Below, piece after piece: positions 11,602-23,467 of a DNA stretch of 64,000 nt. The translations under genes were made by a program, and so were the position numbers. The stretch is from Ryuthela nishihirai (taxonomy: Eukaryota > Arthropoda > Arachnida > Araneae > Heptathelidae). Each line of letters opens with the position of its first letter. Positions within the stretch are counted from its first letter, which is position 1. Below the pieces are notes generated by a model. It did not search any database and was not told where the DNA came from. It worked only from the letters and a program-made list of their open reading frames with translations. The stretch lies in contig JAWZYU010000005.1 in assembly GCA_038380435.1 (NCBI GenBank), forward strand, positions 34,618,001 through 34,682,000. The letters are read 5' to 3'.

Positions 11602-12332
11602 CCTGTCTATAGCAATCACTGGACCCAATGAAAGGGAAAGGAGGGTGATATCATCAGCATATTGGGCTAATAGGATACGATCAAAAGATGGCATGTTAAA
11701 GTTAGAGTGAAAAGCGAGAAGGGCCGATGAGAGAGAGCCTTGGGGTACTCCAGCAGCCATTACTCTGTAGATAGAAAGGTTTTAACTTGCACTTGAAAAG
11801 TTCTCTTTGACAAATATAACTGTAAAATACTGTAAGACCCGAAGGCACATCGATCTTAATTAACTTGTAAATCAAACCATCCGTTAAGACGTGGTAAAAA
11901 GCTTTCGCCACGTCTAGAAAGACAGTAGCAACTGTTTCTTTCTTATTCAAAGATTCGGCGATTTTCTCCACCACTCTGAGAATTTGATGCTGCATTGATC
12001 TGTTTCGTCTGAAACCAAACTGGGTTTCAGGCAAGACAGGGTGCAGGGAGAGAAAATCGTCCAATCTGGTCAGAATGATTGGCTCAAAGAGCAAGAGAGC
12101 AAGCTGATTGGGTGATAACTCAGAGGAAATGTTGGGTTCTTTCCCCGGCTTGTGGATAAGCCGAACAAAGGCATTTTTCCAATTATCAGGAAAAGTATGG
12201 TTTCTAAGAAGTATGTTAAAAATAGTATAAAGATATGTTATGGCTTTCTTCAGAAGATGCCTCAACATCGAGTTCGATATCTTGTCAGGACCAGTAAGTA
12301 GTGATGTGCCTCTATGATGTAAAGACCACACC

Positions 12333-12450
12333 CTCCGATTTTGCTTTTCGTCCGCCATTTTGAATTCTGACGTCATCACCACACTCCCGTGATTTTGCCG
12401 TTCGTCCACCATTTTGAATTCTGACGTCACACTCCCCGCGTTTAAGATTT
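12333..12450. repeat. Tandem pair of about 55-bp units
   Basis: Two units share GATTTTGC(T/C)(T/G)TTCGTCC followed by CCATTTTGAATTCTGACGTC (12338-12372 and 12392-12426). A partial third ends near GACGTCACATGCC. The units contain repeated TGACGTCA-like motifs. The frame reading through them is joined by chance to the Jockey RT frame. Confidence 0.75.
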
Positions 12451-12510
12451 GACGTCACATGCCCCACCTCTAAGCCGTTAAGTTTGACACACCCAAACCC
12501 CTCGTGAAAA

Positions 12511-12887
12511 ATATCGTTCTCTAGCTAGCAAGTCCGAAATTAGTGTGTCTTTGCTTTAAAAATAAATACGTCTTCACGCAGCTAATTATCGTAAGAGTTA
12601 CAGGATTTTTTCCTACGACCCCGTAGAAGGGGGTGAGAGGATGTCGGGATCATGATAGGAAAACAACACAAAAGTTCATGTCTTACTATGGATCTCAAAC
12701 CTTGGCTTTGTTAGATCAGAAGTAACTAACCTGCTGTCTATGAGATAGATTAGAAATATTCTCATGCAGGAAAAATAAATAAAACAAACATGAAATCCCG
12801 TGTTAGATTGTAGTGAAACACCCTATCTTTGTCGAAAAACTTGTGTTAGCAGCGAAAAATAGCCATTTTCACCCACACTTATGCGCT
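12511..12887 (+). repeat. About 375-bp direct repeat, unit 1
   Basis: It starts ATATCGTTCTCTAG and contains CGACCCCGTAGAAGGGGGTG. Nearly the same sequence recurs at 13239-13610, about 730 bp downstream, and partly at 13945-14100. No coding domain or terminal inverted repeat was found, so the class is unknown. Confidence 0.9.
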
Positions 12888-13238
12888 TATTCATGCGGTG
12901 CCCTGTGAACTAAAGAATCTTTCTCAAACCCAAACAGTATAACTTTCATGTAGGTTCTGATATCAAAGATAATGTGCTTTCCTGCAGTGCAGCACCCCTA
13001 TGGGCTAAAAATCTTTCTCAAACGCTATCATAGCGTGTTTTTTCACAGATGTGTTCCATGGGTAGTGATCGTTATCTCTATAGATTTAAATGTGAAGCAT
13101 AGAGTGCGTATCTCTTTGTACGAAATCGCTTATAATGAGACAATATTTCCTTTAAAAGTTAGAAGTTATTAGTATGAACTAAAAAAGTGGTGATGTATAC
13201 ACTATTTGATCGTTAAAATCAAACTTTAGCAAGTAAAT

Positions 13239-13610
13239 ATATCGTTCTCTAGTTAGCGAGTCCGAAATTAGTGTGTCTTTGCTTTAAAAATAAATACGTC
13301 TTCACGCAGCTAATTGTCGTAACAGTTACAGAATTTTTTCATACGACCCCGTAGAAGGGGGTGAGAGGATGTCGGGATCATGATAGGAAAACAACACAAA
13401 CGTTCATGTCTTACTATGGATCTCAAACCTTGGCTTTGTTAGATCAGAAGTAACTAACCTGCTGTCTATGAGATAGATTAGAAATATTTCTCATGCAGGA
13501 AAAATAACTAAACAAACATGAAATCCCGTGTTAGATTGTAGTGAAACACCCTATCTTTGTCGAAAAACTTGTGTTTGCAGCGAAAAACAGCCATCTTCAC
13601 CCATACTTAT
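13239..13610 (+). repeat. About 375-bp direct repeat, unit 2
   Basis: A near-identical copy of 12511-12887 with scattered substitutions and a few single-base indels. It is followed by CGTACCGAGGGGACCAGGAA and GATAGCGGCTTGG, which also follow unit 3 in degraded form, so the true repeat period extends beyond 375 bp. Confidence 0.9.
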
Positions 13611-13771
13611 CAAACGTACCGAGGGGACCAGGAACTCTGAAAAGAGATAGCGGCTTGGGATAACCGACGAGAGAGCTTACATTACGTTTATCGGTGGTTG
13701 AAGTCAGAGAATGCAAAGTTAGGTCTAGCGGATCGATTCTGGGACCCAACTTTTCATGGTCATACTGAAAA

Positions 13772-13822
13772 TATTGTTGTTTTCTTATATTGTTGTTTTC
13801 TTATATTGTTGTTTTCTTATAA
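13772..13822. repeat. Three 19-bp tandem units
   Basis: TATTGTTGTTTTCTTATAT-like units repeat three times in a row (ATTGTTGTTTTCTTAT). The small leucine- and valine-rich frame across it is a product of the repeat. Confidence 0.8.
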
Positions 13823-13944
13823 ACACTGAGTTTTCAGATTTTAAATTTCCAAACTTCTGTGGTTCTTTGCGGATGTTTTCTATATGCAAAGTATTTTGTG
13901 ATATTCGTCCATCCATGTGTACGCAATGTAGTATAGAAAAGTGT

Positions 13945-14100
13945 ATTCTCATGCAGGAAAAATAACTAATAGTGAAAACAACTTGTGTTTGCAACGAAAA
14001 ATAGCCAACTACACCCACACTTATGCGCTACGTACCAGGGAACTATAGAACCAGGAAATATGAAAAGAGCGTGAGATAGCGGCTTGGAATAACCATCGAA
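13945..14100 (+). repeat. Partial third copy of the 375-bp repeat
   Basis: TTCTCATGCAGGAAAAATAA, then CTTGTGTTTGCAACG and CACACTTATGCGC match the end of units 1 and 2, with an internal deletion. GAGATAGCGGCTTGG matches the sequence following unit 2. Confidence 0.8.
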
Positions 14101-15960
14101 TAGTCGTTTTTTCTATCTTACAGTATTTGCGTTGTAATTTTCTGTTTTGAAGCAATTTTTTTACAGCCAACCCACTACATTTTTATACTTTCTCTCTCGT
14201 CACAGTATGTTTTACAGTTATTGTACCTTCCATTTCCAAAGAATTGTGTGTGCATTTACAGATATTCCAACACTCTTTACATTTTAGTGATTCTCATTGA
14301 ATTAACCAATCATTTCGTTGTTTTTCTAATTTTCGTTTATGCATGTAATTTTATTTAACGACCTAGTCACATGGTGTATCATGGGTAAAGTACTACCCAT
14401 TTCATCTCTTTTCAGGTTTGTATGACAGTAAAGCAAACTTGCAATCAGTTTTTCATTCTAAATGCTTGTTGCCTGCATATCACTGAAATTGCTCTTCGTA
14501 TGCCTTCCAAAAAGGTACATTGTAGGTTATCAACTCTAGTATTTGTCATCTTCAGGTATGAAGGCAGGAGCTGTGTAAAAATGATAGGGATCAGTATCTG
14601 CCACCAAATACATCAGCTAAAAGGAGCACGTTAATGTACGCGATATTGGCGTAAGTGTTTTTTTTTATGTCGAATGAATATTTTCATTACACGTGTATAG
14701 TCTTCTACCCCCCTAGCGCTTCTCCGAGGAGCTAATGTGTGTCATCTCAATTTTAAGCGTTCTAATAAGATTATTTCATAACCTAAAGGACAGCCATCTG
14801 CAAGGAATCGGTATTAATTGCATTCCCTATATTATGGAAAACAGCATTCTCCCTTTGAATTTCATAGAAACAAATTCTTAATGGAACAATAATGCTGCTT
14901 TTCATCTCTGATAACAGTAGGAGATTTGAGTGCGCTTTAAATCTGAATGCTGTGATGTAGAGTGGGAACACCTCTTTATCGTGTCCAAAAACATTGACAG
15001 AAATGTTGTTCATTTTTACGAATTTAGATATATTTTTCTTCTAAATGTATATAGTTGTTAAGGCGTTCAATTTATTACAGGCTCATTCACAGTTAATACA
15101 GGATTTATATATGTGGAAAGTAGTCCCAGTGGTAATGGAAAAAACAGTTAATTCCTAGTTCATTGGTAGCAAAATATCCCGTGCTTTTCCCGGTTGGTGC
15201 CGTAGAAGCTTCTAATAGCATGCTCAGGATAGGAGATCATTTGACAGTCGAAGTAAACACAAGACGACCGTGTGTAAAGCAGAGAAAAAAAACTAACAAG
15301 AATTGTGTGTACTAAATGTAACTCTTTGAAAAAAATTTGTTTGGCACTGTTTCACCAACATTCATGTTACTGCATTCATTCCAATAAATAATTCAGCGAA
15401 ACATTAATATATACATCAACTCTTGATTTTTCTTGGCTGATAACTGGTTTTCCGTGGATCAAAATAATAATAGTCCGTAGATATGTAACTTTTTGAGGGC
15501 ACTGAAGATGTAAAATGAAAACATTCATTCTCTTTGGAAACGAACATCCCATATTCCACCGATGTGTTATTTTTCGCAGTCTGCTAATCTCCTACTTATC
15601 GCCTTCCTAACGGCTACCAAAGGACTCATTGAACTATGCAGAATCACACCCTGCTTGTCACTTTGAATGAATTTGCATACCTTGACCTTAGGAATTCTAT
15701 TTTTAATGAAGGAAATTAAAGTGACCTTGTCACAGCCAGCTTGTTGCCATCACGCGATTTGATGAAAGGTCGAACTATGGGTAAAAGAATTGCAATACCC
15801 GCGTTGCCATTCAAAAAAAAAAACGTTTTAGTGGAAAAATTACAGATGAGGGTAGAAGTTAAAAATTTTTAATTTCGCAGGACTTAAACATCCGTCAATA
15901 AATAATTTTTTTTTTAATTTCACAGGACATCCGTCAGTAAAGCGTGATCCGTGGTGAGGA
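14101..15960. other. Long unassigned AT-rich stretch
   Basis: No transposon protein, SINE or tandem repeat is visible in these 1.9 kb. Open frames at 14422-14634 and 14783-15013 are short and show no domain or splice context I can support. Confidence 0.55.
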
Positions 15961-15970
15961 ACAATTTAGG

Positions 15971-16757
15971 GTCACCATATCACACATAATGACGAATAAG
16001 TTTTTAAATTTTCCTTTTTATTAAATTTTTTTACCCATTGGCATTTTCTGTGGGACATTTTATTAAAACAGTTACTGCAGGCTAGTCCTTGAAAGGGGGT
16101 GGAACTGTTAATGAGGGGGACTTTTGATAAGAGTTTTAATTAATGTAGGGTTTTTAAGAAAGGAGGACTTTTTGATGATTAACGAGTTTATCGAAGAGGA
16201 TCGTCAAAGGATCAGTAAATCGTGGTCCCTTGTGATAAAAAAAAAGGCCTGTTGGTGAACACTTGCTCAAAAGCGGGACTTTTAGGTCAACCATACTGGT
16301 CACCATATCACACATAATGAGGAATAAGTTTTTTAAATTTTCCTTTTTATTAAATATTTTTACCCCATGGCATTTTCTGAGGTACAGTCTTACTGTAGAA
16401 TAGTCCTTCTAGTAAAAATGCAACAATCAACAGTAACGGAGTTAAAAGAAATACGTAGGTTATAAACGAAGGTTACACAGAAAATAAAAGCTAGTTATAA
16501 AGAACACGAAGGTTGTAAGAAACGTAGGATAATAAAAAAAACCTAGGTTAATATCTGAAATATAAAACTCAAGCTATAATAAAGAGATACGTGATTTATA
16601 CGGTTATACCCCGATTGAGACACATCTAAGCCAATTATCAGGTACAAGGCATAGCTGAGCGCAATTACGCTCCTGCTATTGGCACATAGGTAGCGAGTTC
16701 AAATACAGCGTCAGAAGTAAATTTTTTTTTAAAATACAGGAGAAGTACTAAAGTTAT
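15971..16757 (+). repeat. Tandem satellite-like array, left part
   Basis: Two units begin GTCACCATATCACACATAATG (15971 and 16299). Each continues with a TTTTTCCTTTTTATTAAA-like run, then ACCCATTGGCATTTTCTG. The second unit is longer and includes ACGAAGGTTGTAAGAAACG and CTAGGTTAATATCTGAAAT. A third unit follows RTE copy A at 20361-20730. With the LINE removed, units 2 and 3 are about 460 bp apart. Confidence 0.85.
16747..16757. repeat. Target-site duplication of RTE copy A (3' side)
   Basis: ACTAAAGTTAT here is repeated exactly at 20348-20358 at the other end of the LINE. Confidence 0.9.
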
Positions 16758-19700
16758 CATCATCATCATCATCCTCAAGCAGCCATGGGCTACGGAGGTC
16801 CAACCAGACCGTGCAATTTAGTTCTCCAAGCAAGTCTATCCTGAGCTATATCTACTGTATCTGGCCACTGCACACCAATTCTAACAAGGTCTTGTTTGAC
16901 ATTGTCTGCCCACCGCATCCTAGGTCTCCCCTTCTTTCTGAGGCCTTTAGGCACACTGTTCATAACCCTATTCGACAATCTATAATTATTCATACGGGCA
17001 ACATGGCCAAAATAACGGAATCTCTCTCTGCACAATATACTGCTTTAAAGGAGGTTGCAAACTCCTTTGCCTAATCTCATCATTAGTTACAAAGTTGAAC
17101 CACCTAATGCCCAAGATACTGCGTAAGCATCTGGAATCAAAAGCATCTAGTTTCCTGTTATCTTGTTTACAAAGTGTCCAAGTTTCACTACCATAACTAA
17201 ACCTAGAAAGAACAAAACTCTTATACAGTCTAATTTTAGTCTTTAGGTGTATACGCCTATTTCTCCACACTCTCCATAGGTTCTTAAAAGTCCCGGCAGC
17301 AATCCCTATTCGTCTGTTAATCTCATGCCGCACATCACCATTATCTGTTACATAGCTCCCAAGATAATTAAACTGTGACACCTGCTCAAGACTGCAACCA
17401 TTCAGATTAACTGAATCACAGCCTGCCTGACCAATTTTCATCACTTTAGTTTTCTCTCTGTTTATAACCAAACCTACTCTACTACCAGTCTCATCAACAG
17501 CTCGAATGAAAGAGTTCATCTCATCAACATCATTTGCCAAAAGGGCTAAATCATCAGCATAATCTAAATCAGAAATTTTCGTATCTCCAGTCCATTTAAG
17601 GCCAAAATCTTTCCCTTGAAGTGAATTTCGCATAACATAATCAATAACCAAGCTAAAGAGAAAAGGAGACAAAATGCACCCTTGTCGGACACCAGAAGTA
17701 ATGCTAAACCAATTGCTACAAGCCTTACCAGCTCTCACACACGACTCAGTGTTATTATAGAGAGCTTTCATAATGTTAACTAACTTGTCTGATATACCAT
17801 ATGATCTCACAATCAACCACAAATTATGACGATCAACAGAGTCGAAAGCCTTTTTGAAATCATCAAAGCTAGCAACCAAAGGTTTCTGAAACTCTAAACA
17901 TTTCTCAAGAATCTGCCTAAATGAAAATATCTGATCCACACATCCCCTACCACTTCTGAATCCACATTGCTCATCACGCAATTGACTGTCAACCAGATTC
18001 TTAATTCTATTAAGCACAATCATGGAAAGAACTTTACCTGGAACAGAGAGTAGGCTGATACCCCTATAGTTATCACAAGAACTGCGATCACCTTTTTTGA
18101 AAATAGGGATAACAATAGCTCTGGTAAAATCCTTAGGAACCATGCCTTTATCATAAAAGAGATTCAGAATTTCAGTCATCCAAGTGGTAACCGAAACATT
18201 CCAAGCTCTAAGCATTTCCGTAGTAATTTCATGTACCCCTGGGGATTTATGAAGTTTAAGTTTAGAAACAGCCAAAATAACTTCAGATTGTGTTATAGGT
18301 CCAACATTAAAGCCACCAATGCATCTATCATCATTGCAAACAATGGGAGTAGAACTAACTACATTGTTTAGAACATCACTGAAATGCTCAGCCCACCTAG
18401 CCATGACAGAATCCTCCCCTTCTATAACCTTACCTTGTTTATCCTTCAATCCTTGTATGCCTGTCCGTTTTCTACCACACAAAACATTAACTATCTGGTA
18501 CAGCTCTCTGCTGTTGTGCTGTCTAACTGCTTCCTCGGCTTTGTCAGCCAAACCATCAAGCCAAAGATTCTTATCAGCAGCTAACTGATCCTTTACAAGT
18601 TTATTAAGGTCTCTGTAATGCTTTCTATTAGAACTAGTAGGGTATTGATTAAGGGCATTCCTGCAGTTCTTTCTTTCCGAAATAAGCTCAAGTGTCTTAT
18701 CACTCAGATAATTTTGCCTCTTCTGCTCCTTTTTTCCTAAAAGAGTACTGTTAGTGTCCAAAAAAGCCTGTTTAAAATGATCCCATTCTTCCTCAACTTC
18801 AGTAGTAAGCAAACCATGACTGTCATAATGACTAATAACCTATCATGGTAAGCTTTGGCTATAACTGGATCTTTCAGAGCTTCAGTATTAAAAGTAATTT
18901 TTTTAACCCTAGCACAACACTTTTTAAGTTTAAGTTGCAACACACTTTTAACAAGGTAATGGTCAGATCCAATTTCAGCTCCCCTATAAGCCCTGGTATT
19001 CCTAACAGAACTAGCCGATTTGCTGTTAATTAATATGTAATCAATCATATTCTTATGCAGCCCATCAGGTGAAACCCATGTGTACTTATGTATGTCGCGG
19101 TGTTTGTAATAATGTTAGTTATTCTGAATCCATTGAGTTTACTTACCTGTAGGAGACGTTGCCCATTGGCATTGCAGCTACCAATACCAAAAGGGCCTAT
19201 TACTCCTCCTCAAAGGTCAGAGTCAGTACCAACTTTGGCATTGAAGTCACCAAGAACAAATGTAATATCTCCTTTCTTGACAGAATTCAAAATATCCTGA
19301 AGTTGCTCATAAAACCTATCCTTCTCATCCTCATCGGCATCCTCAGTGGGGGCATAACAGCAGATAACATTCAGGTCTTTAATGCTTGTCTGAAATTTTG
19401 CTGTAAGAAACCTTTCATTAATGCAATCATATCCTAGAAGAGCATCACTAGCGTGTCTGCTGAGAAGCAGACCCACGCCTTGGTGATGCTTATTGTCGTC
19501 CCTCCCTGAAAAGAGAAATTTAAGATTATTTTTAAGAATCTGACCTTTATCTGTCCATCTGGTCTATTGCAAGCCGAGAATATCTAAATTATAACGGTGG
19601 AATTCTTGTGTGAGGACATCAAGAGAAAAAGCTCTGTGCAGAGTCCTCACATTCCAACTACCTATGGAGAGAAAATGGTTAGTGGGATGTTTAAAGAAAC

Positions 19701-20347
19701 TATGTTTATTGAGAGAGGGAATGCCGACGATATCAAACAGCCCCCTAATCTCAGACATGGGGCAAAGACCCGTTCCCCCACTACTAAAGGCTGAAGCCAT
19801 CTACACTGGAAGACTTCCTCCAATGTAGAATTTGACGATGCCAATAGAAGCAAAGAGTTCAGGTGCCTGCGATGACTTCTGCTCAGGATTATCCACCAGC
19901 TGATAAACATATCCTGTGAATCTATTCACTTGGGGCTGTCAACCCACAAACAAACCGAAAACACAGCGGAAGATTTGCCCTCCACAGAAGCCCACCAATG
20001 CAGCAAAATCAGGATCCATAATCAAGCTCAGAGTCATATATCTGTCCAGTCCAGTAGGTTTATATGGTCAGCACCAGGACCCTGTGTGGTTGATCACTCC
20101 TCAGCAGGGTAGAAAAAAAAGAAAAGTAGCCATAGTTGTCCAGATCAGTAGGCCACACTAATCTGGCAGCCCTCCCCTTCCGTTCACTTCCACAAGAGAG
20201 TATCTCTTTTGAAAGTTACTAACGGTCCGCACCACGAGAAGGCGGGGTCGGACATTAGGTGCTAGGCCTGGCCGGTTCTATGCATCATCACAGGGGATTG
20301 GTGCATAGCTCTCCTTCCAGTGACTACCTAGCTACCATTTACAGACC
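16758..20347 (-). mobile_element. RTE-type LINE copy A, full length
   Basis: A non-LTR retrotransposon of about 3590 bp bounded by an 11-bp TSD (16747-16757 and 20348-20358). On the minus strand it has a 5' non-coding leader of roughly 550 bp, a single ORF with an apurinic-type endonuclease followed by reverse transcriptase, a very short 3' UTR and a GAT-repeat tail (CATCATCAT on the plus strand at 16757-16772). A short 3' UTR with a microsatellite-like tail and the endonuclease-RT order fit the RTE clade. The clade name is inferred from motifs, not from a tree. It is very similar to copies B (23468-27053) and C (46141-49915). Confidence 0.93.
16790..19800 (-). pseudogene. Endonuclease-reverse transcriptase ORF of RTE copy A
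   Basis: It would nick target DNA and reverse-transcribe the element RNA. The endonuclease motifs are SIGSWNVRTL, LGDFNAKVG and GSDHYLVKS. RT motifs are in the largest frame (18812-16986): PIFKKGDRSSCDNYRGISLL, RDEQCGFRSGRGCVDQIFSF, FKKAFDSVDRHNLW, GVRQGCILSPFLFSLVIDYV and the catalytic DLDYADDLALL. A conserved C-terminal RFGHVARM-like and KGRPRMRWAD segment closes it. Damage: the endonuclease glutamate codon of LQETRW is a stop at about 19570. There is a one-base deletion near 19105, a one-base deletion near 18835 shared with copy B, and a one-base gain near 17043. Not functional. Confidence 0.93.
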
Positions 20348-20360
20348 ACTAAAGTTATAG

Positions 20361-20735
20361 GTCACCATATTATCCCTTTTTACATCATGACGAATAAAAT
20401 CAGATTTTTTTCCTTTTATTAATTTTTTGCCCATTGGTATTTCTTTTTGTGGGACAGTCTTTTAAAACCGCAGATTTGTCCTTCTAGTCACGGAGTTCAT
20501 TGTAAGAAATACGCTGAAAAACGCTAGTTATAAAGAATACGAAGGTTGTAAAAAAAAAACGTAGGATATTAAAAAACCTAAGTTAATATCTGAAATATAA
20601 AACTCAAGCTTAATAAAGAGATACGTGATTATATAATACGTGATACGCTCCAGCCATCGGCACTGAGGTAGCGGTTCAAATACGGCTTTGTAAGCAAATT
20701 TTTTTTAACTACAGAAGACGTACTAAAAATAGTAT
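20361..20735 (+). repeat. Satellite-like unit 3 after RTE copy A
   Basis: GTCACCATATTATCCC starts the unit. GAATACGAAGGTTGTAAAAA, CTAAGTTAATATCTGAAAT and GAGATACGTGATT follow in the same order as in the unit at 16299-16757. It shows that the LINE landed at or close to a unit boundary. Confidence 0.85.
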
Positions 20736-20789
20736 GGACGTTGGATGAGACCGATTAAACGCGCAAAAACTAGTATGCTTTAAAGAGGG

Positions 20790-21200
20790 GAAGGCTTAAA
20801 ATATAGTTGGGTCAACCAGGGGGGTGAAGAGGGGTGGGCTTAAAATATGGGTTAATCAGGGAAAAATCGAGACTATTCGAGAAGGGGAGCTTAAAATATA
20901 GGTGGGGTCTGAAACCAAGAAAAATCGAGACTATTCGAGAAGGGGGCTTAAAATATAGGTCAACCAGGGGGTCTATGAAGAGGGCTTGAAATATGGTCGG
21001 TTGCGACATAAGGTTCAAAGTTCAATCTGAGAAGGCAACGTGGACCAACACGGGTCAATTTCCGGTCGATTGAGACAGAGGGGTCAATTTCCGGTCGATT
21101 GCGACAGAGGGGTCAATTTCCGGTCGATTGCGACACAGGGGTCAAAGTTCAATCTGAGAAGGCAATGTGGACAGTTGCAACATAACATGGACCGGAAGTA
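20790..21200. repeat. Two short tandem repeat blocks
   Basis: At 20790-20990 units of GGGGCTTAAAATATAGG with AAAAATCGAGACTATTCGAG recur two to four times. At 21052-21145 a 29-bp unit, GGGTCAATTTCCGGTCGATT plus GCGACAGAG, is repeated about three times. It is flanked by two copies of GTTCAATCTGAGAAGGCAA (around 21020 and 21150). These are degenerate minisatellites without coding content. Confidence 0.8.
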
Positions 21201-22850
21201 GGCGGAGTCGATGACGTCATAGGGGAAATCACTGTGCAAAGGGGGAACGGTATAATGGGGTCCTACTACTCCTTAACTACTTTGGCCTCCTACTTTAATC
21301 CGGCCCGAGGAGAGAATATTCTCTATGTAACGTCTTCATGTTAAAACATTCAAGCAGTTTGAAATTCCAAAAATGCAAATAGTGATATTTTATTAGTGTC
21401 TGATGAACTCTGTGGATAAGTCGCGGTTGTCAGTGCAAGATCACACACACCTATGCCACGTAACTAATAAATTTCTCGTATGGAGAAACTGTCTGCAAAT
21501 CAGTTTAGCCAATTCATGGAGAGACTGTTTGCAATTCAATTCGCCAAGTTTCGCCAATTTTCAATTGTAGCGGTGGTAATAAACGTAACGGTGGTAATTA
21601 AAACAGTTGGAAGTTTAAGAAAATAAAAATAATAATATTTTATTAGTGAAAAAGAAATTTTCAATTACCTCTTAAAAATAAAATATGAATGTTTATAGAC
21701 GGACTGACGAGAAAGGAAAAACAATAATTCGAAGTTTGAAAACGAGAAAAAATATAAACCAATGAAAAACTCAGTTTCAAAGTGGGGTCATCTATTAAAC
21801 ATACCAGAACTCGAAATGATTTAAAGAGGTCTGAACTGTAAACGGAAATTACATTTCATTTCAACTGCCTAACGCTGAAGGAGTTCGTATTCAACCTTTC
21901 AATTTTCCGAATTGCTGTAAAGTTTAACCAATGAAATAGTACTTGAGAAAAAAAAATATAGTAAGCGCTGTTCTAAAGAACGTATTGGGGGGGGGGGGAT
22001 ATTTATGGTTTTTCAGCAGTATGAATTCGAGTCATAAGTGAATTTTGCATCTGTAATATGATATCTTACCTTAATTGTTCTAATTAGAATATTTTTTTTT
22101 CATTCCTGCTATTTTAAAACATAAATGTGGTATTTTAAAAGCAACTAAGCGAAATTGTTTTTAAACCAAAAAAAAAAAAACAGTTGAACTCGTTTTAAAC
22201 ATTCCCAGGTCAATTGTGAAAAGTAAACGTTTTGAAAGTGTAAAGTTCAAACATCCCTTTGAACTGGACTAACATTGAGTCTTACTAAAAATATCTACTC
22301 CCCCCCCCCCCAACTTCACCATCCATCAATACGATGACTTTTCCTTTTCTTTTTTCGGAAGTTCATAACTTATTATTTGACATTATGCAAATTTTCGCTC
22401 CCCATTTATTCTGAAATGTGTCGAAAATTTAGCAAGTTTCAAACAGTAATGAAACAGGTTTGGTAATTTTCAAATGTAATTTGTTTATTTGAAGTAATGT
22501 AACGTTGTTGACAAATGCTGAAATTTTATTTTGATGTACTTTGAAGGCTATTATTCGTTTGTTATTATTCAAATGAAATGTTGCATGTGAAAATAATTCA
22601 TGACCTTATTTTAGGGTCATTAAACACAATCTCGTGGTCAGGGTATCTCCTGATCCAGTATCAACGTATAATCAAAACTACAGCATTAAGGACGATCAAT
22701 ATAGATATGAATTTTTGACTGGTCCAATTTTTGCCAACGAAAGATCCTTTTCAGTAGTCCGACAAATCACTTTCCCATCAATTCCAATTCTGCACTCTTC
22801 TAAGAAGCCTTCCGTAGCCGAGAGCTAAGTCTAAATCCCAAACCCATATC
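21201..22850. other. AT-rich DNA, nothing recognised
   Basis: Homopolymer runs (G at 21987-21997, A at 22169-22181, C at 22299-22310) and no recognisable gene or repeat family. The open frame at 22634-22828 has no known domain. Confidence 0.5.
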
Positions 22851-22852
22851 TA

Positions 22853-23236
22853 GGGGACGGGGAACCCGCTCTGTCGGCAGCGTACGGGTTCGTTATCTGC
22901 ACTTCCCAGGTTCGAGTCCCAGCCAGGTCAGAGTTGAGGTTTATCTCTGCAAAACTCCCCGTCCTTCCCACAGTCAGTAGGGGACACCGATGAACTTCGA
23001 AAGGCCACCGATCGTCGGATAGGTCGTTAAGCCGTGGCCCATGTGTATGAGAGCTATACCCTGCGTATGTTAAAGAACACGCTGGATGGCCTGGACGGGA
23101 GACTACCATCTACCCAACAGCTGTTCCAGTGGGTCCCTTCTCCCAACCTATCTGAGCTTTTGAGGTCTTTGTGACCTGGACATTTAGCCCATTGTGTGCA
23201 AAAAAGTGCCGCTCAGAAATAAAATAACCTAACCCA
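22853..23236 (+). mobile_element. SINE-A copy, diverged full length
   Basis: The head GGGACGGGGAACCCGCTCTG is mutated in the A-box region, but GTTCGAGTCCCAGCCAGGTC is clear. The body has GGGGACACCGATGAACTTCG, and the copy ends CAGAAATAAAATAACCTAAC. The TSD is not clear. Confidence 0.9.
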
Positions 23237-23250
23237 ACCAAAACCTATTT

Positions 23251-23467
23251 TGGGGAGGAGGGCTCAGTTGTAGTGCGCCAGGCATGTAATTTGCAATTCC
23301 CAGGTTCCACTGCCGCCTGGGTCAGCATTGAAACTTATCTCCACGAAACTCCTTGTCCTGCCCTCGATCAATAGGAGCACCGATGGGCTTCGAAAGGACT
23401 CCGTCCGTCATATGGGAAGCTAAGCCGTGGTTCCGTATGGGGGAGAGAGAGAGCCATACCCTGTGCA
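23251..23467 (+). mobile_element. SINE-A, 5' part split by RTE copy B
   Basis: The tRNA-like head GGAGGGCTCAGTTGTAGTGC and body run to CATACCCTGTGCA at 23467, where the LINE begins. The rest of the SINE continues at 27054. This shows the LINE inserted into an existing SINE. Confidence 0.93.

Larger units (their letters stand above)
10100..12310 (-). pseudogene. Jockey-type LINE pseudogene (partial RT ORF)
   Basis: A decayed non-LTR retrotransposon reverse transcriptase. On the minus strand 12290-11702 encodes recognisable RT segments: SLLTGPDKISNSML, FPDNWKNAFVRLIHKPGKEP, ETQFGFRRNRSMQHQI and VFLDVAKAFYHV, where the usual AFD of motif A is altered. The C-terminal part continues at 11076-10750 (LLYNMIILQIITYASPIW, RFRVLQNKILRSAVDAP). 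It resumes beyond the inner SINE to about 10100. The two parts are separated by a SINE-A (11216-11601), and a second SINE-A (10356-10737) splits the C-terminal end. The endonuclease and 5' half are absent. The family assignment rests on the HKPGK and FGFRR-type motifs of the Jockey clade. Confidence 0.85.

Noticed and set aside
12511..13610. Long terminal repeats of a retrovirus-like element
   Set aside because: The repeats are direct and similar, but no gag/pol-like sequence, primer-binding site or TG...CA ends were seen between or beside them.
18319..18588. Plus-strand frames over the RTE copies (also 19088, 25025, 25866, 48578 and others)
   Set aside because: They are antisense shadows of the endonuclease-RT ORF and recur in each copy at the same place.
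22634..22828. Small protein gene upstream of a SINE-A
   Set aside because: A 64-codon frame in AT-rich DNA with no domain and no signal beyond being open.
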